DNA from: Streptococcus hyointestinalis
Lineage (GTDB): Bacteria; Bacillota; Bacilli; Lactobacillales; Streptococcaceae
NCBI RefSeq assembly: GCF_011039275.1
Contig: NZ_JAAKGB010000001.1
Span: 248,001 to 312,000, forward strand
Length of the DNA stretch: 64,000 nt
Direction: 5' to 3'
Of this stretch, positions 55,198 to 64,000 are shown one piece after another. The notes beneath the pieces were generated by a model. It searched no databases. It had not been told where the DNA came from and was given only the letters and a program-made list of their open reading frames with translations. The position numbers and the translations under genes were made by a program. Every line of letters starts with the position of its first letter. Position 1 is the first letter of the stretch.

Positions 55198-57021
55198 ATG
55201 ACTAAAATAGATGAGATGTTAAAAGAACTCTGTCCAAATGGGGTGGAGTGGAAGGAGTTGGGAGAAGTCTTGGATTATGAACAACCGACCAAGTATATTG
55301 TTTCATCAAAAGAATATAGTGATAGATTTAGTATTCCTGTTTTGACAGCCGGTCAAACATTTATTTTAGGATATACAGATGAGGTAGAAGGAATATATAA
55401 AGCCTCGCAAGATGAACCAGTTATAATTTTTGATGACTTTACAACAGCTAAAAAATGGGTTGATTTTGATTTTAAAGTTAAGTCTTCTGCTATGAAAATA
55501 TTGAGAATTAAAGATAATAGAGAAGATGTAATGATAAGATATATTTGGCACTGCTTAGGTACTATACATTATAAACCAGAGCAGCATGGTAGGCAGTGGA
55601 TTGGAATATACTCTAAAATCAAAATCCCTCTCCCACCTCTAAAAATTCAAGAAGAAATCGTAAAAATACTTGACAAATTCACAGAATATGTTATGGAACT
55701 TACGGCGGAACTTACGGCGGAACTTACGTTCCGTAAAAAGCAATATTCTTTTTATAGGGATAAATTACTCTCTTTTGAGGATGAGGTTTATCAAGTCGAG
55801 TGGAAGACTTTGGGAGATATTTTACAAAAAGGTCGGGGCACCAAAATTACAGCAAGTCAAATGAAGAGTTTGCATAAAGAAGGTGCGCCAATTCGTATCT
55901 TTGCTGGTGGAAAAACTTACGCAGATGTAGATTATGGTGATATACCTGATAAAGATATACACAATGAAAAAGCTATCGTTGTAAAATCAAGGGGAATAAT
56001 TGATTTTGAATACTATACTAAACCGTTTAGTTTTAAAAATGAATTTTGGTCGTATAGTTCTGAAAATGAAACGGTTAATCTGAAATATGTTTATTATTAT
56101 TTGAAACATAACAAAGCTCACTTTCAGAACATAGCTGATGATATGCAAATGCCTCAGATTTCTAGTAGAGATACTGAAAACTTCAAACTCCCCGTCCCTC
56201 CTCTTGCTATCCAAGAACGTATCGTTTACGTTCTCGACCATTTTGATACGGTTTGTCACGACCTCAATATCGGGCTGCCCAAGGAGATTGAGCTACGTCA
56301 AAAACAGTATGCATTTTTTAGAGATAAGCTCTTGACATTCACCGCCGAAGGCGTGTACACTGACAGTACAGTACAGTACAGTACAGTACAGTACAGTAAC
56401 TGGGTAATTGCGCTCTTACAGTGGGTGTTTGGTACGATACGGGTCGAGTTGGGGGCTGTTTGCAACTTCACACGAGGAATTGGTTTGCAAAAGAAAGATT
56501 TTACAGAAACAGGTTATCCTGTTATTCACTATGGTCAAATTTATACGAAGTATGGCTTTTCGACGGATAGCACAGTATCGTTTGCTAATAAAGCTGTTTT
56601 TGATAAGCTAAAAAAAGCCAAGCCGTTTGATATTATAATGGCAACAACTTCTGAAAACGTAGAAGATGTAGGTAAAGCTCTTGTCTGGGAGGGTCAGGAG
56701 GATGTAGGTATCTCAGGAGATGCCTATGTCATCAGCACTTCACAGAATGCTAGATTTATCAATTACTACTTTAAATCTATTCATTTTCAAATGCAAAAAG
56801 AAAGAAAGGTGACAGGGACAAAGGTCATCCGTATCAATGCAAAAGATATGGAGAGATTTCTGATTACTTTACCCTCTCTCTCCGACCAAGCCCATATCGT
56901 CTCTATTCTTGACCGCTTTGATACCTTGACCAATAGCCTAACGCAAGGTCTGCCAAGAGAAATTGAGCTTCGAGAGAAGCAGTATGCTTACTTTAGAGAT
57001 AAGCTATTAACTTTTGTTTAA
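55198..57021 (+). CDS. hsdS: Type I specificity subunit HsdS with three target-recognition domains
   Basis: A 607-residue HsdS, about half as long again as the usual 380-420. Target-recognition domains lie at about 13-160, 205-345 and 410-580. Each is followed by a conserved helical region ending in the same motif: KKQYSFYRDKLLSF, RQKQYAFFRDKLLTF and REKQYAYFRDKLLTF. A TAEL-type linker (about 164-177) separates domains 1 and 2. A run of seven ACAGT units (56363-56397) separates 2 and 3 and encodes STVQYSTVQYS. In the present frame all three domains are fused. Start: ATG at 55198 after AAAGGGA, giving the family N-terminus MTKIDEMLKELCPNGVEW; ATG at 55150 is in frame but less likely. The coding DNA is A/T-rich. 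Confidence 0.92.
   Translation: MTKIDEMLKELCPNGVEWKELGEVLDYEQPTKYIVSSKEYSDRFSIPVLTAGQTFILGYTDEVEGIYKASQDEPVIIFDDFTTAKKWVDFDFKVKSSAMKILRIKDNREDVMIRYIWHCLGTIHYKPEQHGRQWIGIYSKIKIPLPPLKIQEEIVKILDKFTEYVMELTAELTAELTFRKKQYSFYRDKLLSFEDEVYQVEWKTLGDILQKGRGTKITASQMKSLHKEGAPIRIFAGGKTYADVDYGDIPDKDIHNEKAIVVKSRGIIDFEYYTKPFSFKNEFWSYSSENETVNLKYVYYYLKHNKAHFQNIADDMQMPQISSRDTENFKLPVPPLAIQERIVYVLDHFDTVCHDLNIGLPKEIELRQKQYAFFRDKLLTFTAEGVYTDSTVQYSTVQYSNWVIALLQWVFGTIRVELGAVCNFTRGIGLQKKDFTETGYPVIHYGQIYTKYGFSTDSTVSFANKAVFDKLKKAKPFDIIMATTSENVEDVGKALVWEGQEDVGISGDAYVISTSQNARFINYYFKSIHFQMQKERKVTGTKVIRINAKDMERFLITLPSLSDQAHIVSILDRFDTLTNSLTQGLPREIELREKQYAYFRDKLLTFV
55696..55728 (+). repeat. 12-bp in-frame TAEL-type repeat in hsdS
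   Basis: GAACTTACGGCG occurs twice and a third copy is partial (GAACTTACG), encoding ELTAELTAELT. The same kind of TAEL tetrapeptide repeat in EcoR124I/EcoDXXI sets the spacing between the two half-sites of the DNA target. Confidence 0.85.
56363..56397 (+). repeat. (ACAGT)7 simple-sequence repeat in hsdS, likely phase-variation tract
   Basis: Seven perfect pentamers within the coding frame between recognition domains 2 and 3. Five is not a multiple of three, so each gain or loss shifts the frame. Eight units meet TAA at once (present coordinates 56405-56407), giving about 404 residues. Six units read to TAG at 56568-56570, giving about 455. Confidence 0.9.
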
Positions 57022-57040
57022 AAATTGAAGAGGAAGTAAG

Positions 57041-58147
57041 ATGGGAAAAGAATTATCTGATATAGCTAAGGAATTACAAAAATCTAATAAAACAGTACAT
57101 CTGATTTATGCATTTAATGGTACGGGGAAAACTAGGCTATCTAAGGAGTTTGCAAATCTAGTTTCACAAAATGGGGATGACTCATTAACACGAGAGAAGA
57201 TTTTGTATTATAATGCCTTTACGGAAGATTTATTTTATTGGGACAATGACTTAGCTGATGATAAGGAATTTTCTCTGAAGATTCAGGCAAACTCCTTTAT
57301 TAGATGGATTATTGACGAGCAGGGACAAGACCAAAACATTATTTTTAATTTTCAACATTACACAGATGATAAGCTAACACCGAGCTTTGACTTAGATAAT
57401 CATCAAATAACTTTTTCTTTTCAGAGAGGAAATGATGAAACGCCTGAGCAAGTAAAGTTGTCAAAAGGGGAGGAGAGTAATTTTATTTGGTCAATTTTCT
57501 ATACTTTACTAGAACTAGTCATTAGCGAATTGAGGATTCCAGAAGTTGGAGATAGAAGTACAAATGATTTTGATAGATTAGAATATGTTTTTATTGATGA
57601 CCCAGTATCTTCATTGGACGAAAATCATCTTATTGAAGTCGCTTCAAACTTAGCCTATCTCATCAAGGAAAGTAATAGAGAAAAATTAGGTTTAAAATTT
57701 ATTGTAACAACGCACAATCCTCTTTTTTATAATGTTTTGCATAATGAGTTGTCTAATGCAGATAAACGTAGATTAGAGAAGCTAGAAGATGGAACTTATG
57801 AACTACATAAACAATGGAAAGATTCTCCATTTGCTTATCATTTATTTTTAAGGCATGAATTGCAAAGAGCGATTGATGAGAATAATATTCAAAAATATCA
57901 TTTTAATTTTTTAAGAAATCTTTATGAAAAAACATCAACATTTTTAGGATATAAAGACTGGAAAGAACTTTTTCCCGATGAGGCAAATGAATCCGTTAGA
58001 AACAGTTATAAAAAGCGGATTCTTGATATTTCTAGTCATTCAAAGCATTCAAGCGAAGAAATATCTATTTTGAACGAACAACATAAGCAGATGTTGATTT
58101 ACCTTTTTGAAGATTTTGATAAGAGATATAATTTTTATAGGGAGTGA
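57041..58147 (+). CDS. prrC: PrrC-type anticodon nuclease
   Basis: A 368-residue protein. The N-terminal ABC-type ATPase has Walker A NGTGKT (26-31), the PrrC-like [16 protein letters not shown], signature [12 protein letters not shown], Walker [15 protein letters not shown] and H-loop [12 protein letters not shown]. The C-terminal nuclease domain keeps the [13 protein letters not shown] motif with Arg292 and Glu296 (Arg-x3-Glu) and a downstream His (His333 or His336), matching the catalytic triad of E. coli PrrC. PrrC cleaves the anticodon loop of tRNA(Lys) when a phage inactivates the partner restriction enzyme. The gene lies between hsdS and hsdR, as in the E. coli prr locus. Slightly shorter than EcoPrrC (396). 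A/T-rich DNA. Confidence 0.9.
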   Translation: MGKELSDIAKELQKSNKTVHLIYAFNGTGKTRLSKEFANLVSQNGDDSLTREKILYYNAFTEDLFYWDNDLADDKEFSLKIQANSFIRWIIDEQGQDQNIIFNFQHYTDDKLTPSFDLDNHQITFSFQRGNDETPEQVKLSKGEESNFIWSIFYTLLELVISELRIPEVGDRSTNDFDRLEYVFIDDPVSSLDENHLIEVASNLAYLIKESNREKLGLKFIVTTHNPLFYNVLHNELSNADKRRLEKLEDGTYELHKQWKDSPFAYHLFLRHELQRAIDENNIQKYHFNFLRNLYEKTSTFLGYKDWKELFPDEANESVRNSYKKRILDISSHSKHSSEEISILNEQHKQMLIYLFEDFDKRYNFYRE

Positions 58148-58151
58148 GACA

Positions 58152-61256
<3,105 letters not shown>

Positions 61257-61260
61257 AAGG

Positions 61261-61439
61261 AGAAGCTGGGGTAAGTTTAATTTCTATTATTTTTATAGAC
61301 TAAAATACAAGACGCAGTGGTTGAGTGGGCTCTAATGCGTTGATAAATCAACTGTTATAGCCCTACTCAACTGGTGCGGAGGTGGGACGACAAAATCGCA
61401 TTTCTGAGAAATGACCGATTTTTGTCCCACTCTCTTTTT
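61261..61439 (+). repeat. Modular palindromic interspersed repeat, copy B (179 bp)
   Basis: The short form of the element at 5861-6239, in the same orientation. It has the same ordered blocks: AGAAGCTGGG, TTTTATAGAC, GACGCAGTGG, GCTCTAATGCGT, GATAAATCAACT, TTATAGCCCT, TGCGGAGGTGGG, CATTTCTGAGAAATG and CCGATTTTTGTCCCACTCTC. The extra hairpins of copy A are missing. It lies directly behind hsdR and before a transporter gene, as copy A lies behind the ECF operon and before the antiporter. Confidence 0.8.
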
Positions 61440-61505
61440 TCCTTTGTGTCATTGTTTTGGCACTAGCTTTTTGCTATAATGAAGAAAAATGATTAAGGAG
61501 GGGTT

Positions 61506-62426
61506 ATGTCTAAACAAGGAGTTGGTGTGCTGTTGACGCTGATTGCAGGTGTTGCTTGGGGGATTTCGGGCATTAGTGGGCAGTATCTGATGTCTCATGG
61601 TCTTAATATCAATGCTTTATCGTCTATTCGGCTATTGATTTCGGGGATTTGTTTATTAGGAGTGGTTGCGATAAGTGATTTTACTAAGGTAAGAGCAGCG
61701 CTTAGGGACAAGGAGTTTCTAGTGACAGTGCTTATCTTTTCCTGCTTTGGTTTGGTAGCTAATCAATACGCTTATCTAAAAGCCATTTCTTACACCAATG
61801 CTGGGACAGCTACGGTCTTACAGTACATGGCGCCAGTTATTATCATCGTTTTAGCCAGTATCAAAAAACGGCAGTTGCCGAGATGGGTTGAGGTCATCTC
61901 TATTTTTTTGGCTGTGTTTGGGACTTTTATCATGGCAACGCACGGTCAGCTAGGTAGCCTTGCGCTGACGCCAGCAGGGCTTTTCTGGGGGATTTTATCC
62001 GCCTTTACCTACGTGGCTTATATCTTGATTCCGGTCAATGCCATTCGCAAATGGGGGAGTCTCTTGGTGCTTGGGGTGAGCATGCTCTTTGGTGGTGTGC
62101 TCTTTAGTCTTTTGACGCAGGCGTGGACTTATCACTATCCAGTAGACGTCCGCTCTTTATTAGCATACATTGGTATTATTGGTATTGGGACGCTCTTTGC
62201 CTACACGGCTTTTTTAAAGGGAACAACTATTATCGGAGCGGTCAAAGGCAGCCTTTTAGCGTCGGTTGAGCCGATTTCGTCTGTACTTCTGACCGTGCTG
62301 ATTTTTGGAGAGCATTTTTACGCTAGTGACCTGTTTGGTATGGTGCTTATCATCTTAGCAGTCATGCTGATTTCCATTCAAGATTTGCTCTTAGAAAAGC
62401 TTAGAAAGAAAGGAGCTACGCTGTAA
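61506..62426 (+). CDS. EamA/DMT-family transporter
   Basis: A 306-residue drug/metabolite transporter with ten hydrophobic helices in two homologous EamA halves (about 5-140 and 155-300). The first half has the typical GVAWGISGISGQYLM and TNAGTATVLQYMAPVIII, the second GFLWGILSAFTYVAYI-like helix (LFWGILSAFTYVAYI) and KGSLLASVEPISSVLLT. The substrate is unknown; relatives export amino acids or metabolites. The start at 61506 follows AAGGAGGGG. Its stop overlaps the ATG of the MFS gene, so the two transporters form one operon. Confidence 0.88.
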   Translation: MSKQGVGVLLTLIAGVAWGISGISGQYLMSHGLNINALSSIRLLISGICLLGVVAISDFTKVRAALRDKEFLVTVLIFSCFGLVANQYAYLKAISYTNAGTATVLQYMAPVIIIVLASIKKRQLPRWVEVISIFLAVFGTFIMATHGQLGSLALTPAGLFWGILSAFTYVAYILIPVNAIRKWGSLLVLGVSMLFGGVLFSLLTQAWTYHYPVDVRSLLAYIGIIGIGTLFAYTAFLKGTTIIGAVKGSLLASVEPISSVLLTVLIFGEHFYASDLFGMVLIILAVMLISIQDLLLEKLRKKGATL

Positions 62427-63823
62427 TGTCCGAAGAAACTTTATCTGCAAAAGTCATCAGAGCAGTGATTGCTGTTGGCTTACTGTCATTTTGTGGTGTT
62501 GTCGTTGAGACCGCTATGAATATTACCTTTCCCATTTTGATGAGAACGTTTCATATCAACACTTCCACCGTGCAGTGGATGACCACCATTTATCTTTTGG
62601 TTGTGGCTCTGGTAGTGCCTTTATCAGCCTATCTCAAGCGCTCTTTTAAGACCAAGACACTCTTTTGCGCAGCTAATATTCTCTTTATCATCGGGCTGTT
62701 GGTGGATATTGTCGCACCAAGCTTTGGGTTGCTGCTTTTTGGGCGTGTCATTCAAGGGATAGGTGTCGGGATTGCGCTGCCTTTGATGTTTAATATCATC
62801 CTAGATCAGGTGCCTATGAGTAAGATTGGAACCATGATGGGGGTCGGAACTTTGATTACTGCGGTTGCGCCTGCGGTCGGTCCTACCTTTGGTGGCTTTG
62901 TGGCTTCTAGCCTTGGCTGGCGCTACATTTTTATCTTGCTGCTTCCTATACTCATCATCTCCTTTATCTTAGGCGTGACAGCGATTGAGCAAAAGACAAA
63001 GGTTGCCTTTGAAATGCTTGATATCATCAGCTTTTTAGCTATCTTAGCACTTTTTATCGGCTTGATTTTAGCGCTTAATAATCTAGCGGAGTACGCTGTT
63101 TACCAGCCTGAGGTCTGGGCTTGGTTCTTGCTGGGTGTTTGTGGGCTTGTCCTTCTCATCAAGCGCAGCCAAAAGCTCACGCAGCCCATCATCGCTCTTG
63201 ATGTCTTGAAAAATCCGATTTTTGCAGGGCATGTGCTTGCCTTTTTCCTCTTTCAGACGGTTAATCTTGGTATGTCCTTCTTGATTCCAAACTACATCCA
63301 GCTGGTCAATCACTCAAGTGCGACTATCGCAGGGCTTTTAGTCTTTCCAGCAGCCTTTCTGGGAGCGTCTTGCTCGCCATTTAGTGGTTATTTGCTAGAT
63401 AGGCTGGGCGCTAAAAAACCGATTTTGTTTGGGACGAGCTTGATTGTGATTGCTCTTGCGCTCTTTTCTGTCCTTGGGCGTCACTTGCCAAATGGCTATT
63501 TGACCGCTATTTACATCATCTTTATGTGCGGGATGGGGATTGCTTTTGGCAATATCATGACCAGCGGGCAAAAGGGTGTCCCTGAGAAAAATCGCTCAGA
63601 CGCCAATGCTATCTTTAACACCCTGCAGCAGTTTGCAGGAGCAGTTGGAACAACGCTAGCGTCACTCATCGTTGCTATTAGCCAGTCTGCGTCTAATATC
63701 AGTCAGAGCCAAGCCACCGCAAAAGGCAGCCAGATGGCATTTATATGCTTACTAGTGCTTGCTGTTATCGAATGGCTTGTCCTTTACAAAGTGGTGGATA
63801 ACACACCCAAATCATCTCAGTAA
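62426..63823 (+). CDS. MFS drug transporter of the DHA2 (EmrB/QacA) type
   Basis: A 465-residue exporter with about 13-14 hydrophobic helices. The first transmembrane pair with TFHINTSTVQWMTTIYLLVVALVVPLSA-like sequence (STVQWMTTIYLLV), GRVIQGIGVGIALPLMFNII (motif C region about 105-125) and GAVGTTLASLIV near the end are typical of DHA2 proton-drug antiporters. It is translated with the EamA gene upstream (one-base overlap). The range of substrates cannot be told. Confidence 0.87.
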   Translation: MSEETLSAKVIRAVIAVGLLSFCGVVVETAMNITFPILMRTFHINTSTVQWMTTIYLLVVALVVPLSAYLKRSFKTKTLFCAANILFIIGLLVDIVAPSFGLLLFGRVIQGIGVGIALPLMFNIILDQVPMSKIGTMMGVGTLITAVAPAVGPTFGGFVASSLGWRYIFILLLPILIISFILGVTAIEQKTKVAFEMLDIISFLAILALFIGLILALNNLAEYAVYQPEVWAWFLLGVCGLVLLIKRSQKLTQPIIALDVLKNPIFAGHVLAFFLFQTVNLGMSFLIPNYIQLVNHSSATIAGLLVFPAAFLGASCSPFSGYLLDRLGAKKPILFGTSLIVIALALFSVLGRHLPNGYLTAIYIIFMCGMGIAFGNIMTSGQKGVPEKNRSDANAIFNTLQQFAGAVGTTLASLIVAISQSASNISQSQATAKGSQMAFICLLVLAVIEWLVLYKVVDNTPKSSQ

Positions 63824-63850
63824 AATGTTTTGCCTTTGGCAAGGCATTTT
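63822..63850 (+). terminator. Terminator after the EamA-MFS operon
   Basis: AAAATG-TT-TTGCC, loop TTT, GGCAA-GG-CATTTT: an imperfect stem with a symmetric internal loop. Only a short T run follows. Confidence 0.6.
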
Positions 63851-63913
63851 CAATTCGCCTTATAAGCTAAAATATGGTAAAATAAAAGCTAAACTAACCT
63901 TTTGGAGTAACAT

Positions 63914-64000
63914 GTGAGTATAGACGATTATAGGCCGACCTTTATGGTTGAGGCAGTATATGATTTAAAAGCAGAAGACCTGCTTAAGCACGGCATTCAT
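63914..64000 (+). CDS. yqeG: YqeG-family HAD-IIIA phosphatase, N-terminal 29 codons (3' partial)
   Basis: A GTG start at 63914, preceded by TTGGAG, opens a frame that runs off the right edge. The visible residues (VSIDDYRPTFMVEAVYDL, then KAEDLLKHGIH) match the start of YqeG phosphatases, where the catalytic LVDLDNTL motif comes just after the cut. An ATG at 63912 is in another frame and stops at once. In Firmicutes yqeG usually heads a cluster with yqeH and ribosome-assembly genes, expected beyond the window. Confidence 0.8.
   Translation, partial: MSIDDYRPTFMVEAVYDLKAEDLLKHGIH

Noticed and set aside
58107..58151. Extension of HsdR into the end of prrC
   Set aside because: The ATG at 58152 has a good ribosome binding site and matches the family start; the extension has no such signal.

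Overview
The window is chromosomal DNA of a Streptococcus. Supporting this are a CodY autoregulatory gene, the codY-pncA-gatCAB and pnp-cysE-cysS-mrnC-rlmB-NYN gene orders, a serine-rich-repeat adhesin with a KxYKxGKxW-type signal peptide, LPxTG-type anchors, AGGAGG ribosome binding sites and low-to-moderate GC. The species cannot be fixed by eye; a bovis/equinus-group or salivarius-group streptococcus would fit.

Layout. 1-1.1 kb: the tail of a membrane protein, then a PlcR-type HTH/TPR regulator overlapping a 22-codon hydrophobic peptide gene, which looks like a receptor/pheromone pair. 1.2-5.9 kb: an FMN oxidoreductase, then a SAM-hydrolase plus ECF transporter operon. 5.9-6.4 kb: a large palindrome-rich interspersed repeat, whose shorter sister lies at 61.3 kb. 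6.4-10.2 kb: cation/proton antiporter, peptide deformylase, and a Crp/Fnr regulator divergent from an MFS transporter. 10.4-20.9 kb: a single 3510-residue serine-rich-repeat adhesin with a beta-solenoid-like binding region; no SecA2/Y2 export or glycosylation genes flank it. 21-24 kb: a LacI regulator plus HAD phosphatase operon, an MBL-fold lactonase-like hydrolase, and rpsO. 24.3-27.5 kb: a bacteriocin-type DUF1430 membrane protein with its ATPase, and a ProX-like editing protein, separating rpsO from pnp. 27.8-34.3 kb: pnp, sseB-like, cysE, cysS, mrnC, rlmB and an NYN nuclease. 34.5-39.1 kb: a TetR regulator divergent from a Cna-type LPSSG adhesin with four tandem 561-bp modules and a perfect 27-bp operator-like palindrome between them. 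39.2-45.3 kb: a tiny self-contained transcription unit, degV, then codY-pncA and gatCAB. 45.4-51.8 kb: a phosphate regulon (pstSCAB-phoU-response regulator-kinase) behind a Pho-box-like repeat. 51.8-52.9 kb: rplM-rpsI with an L13-type leader.

53-61.3 kb is the most unusual part: a type I restriction-modification island in the order hsdM, fic, hsdS, prrC, hsdR. The PrrC homologue (anticodon nuclease) lies between hsdS and hsdR, as in the E. coli prr locus, and keeps the Arg-x3-Glu...His triad. The Fic protein carries a C-terminal auto-inhibitory S-x3-E-G motif. HsdS has three target-recognition domains rather than two. A 12-bp TAEL-type repeat joins the first and second domains, and seven copies of the pentamer ACAGT join the second and third. 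Gain or loss of one pentamer would cut the protein back to a near-normal two-domain HsdS in one frame, so the locus looks phase-variable, with two suicide or toxin functions attached.

The window ends with EamA and MFS transporters and the first 29 codons of a YqeG-type phosphatase.
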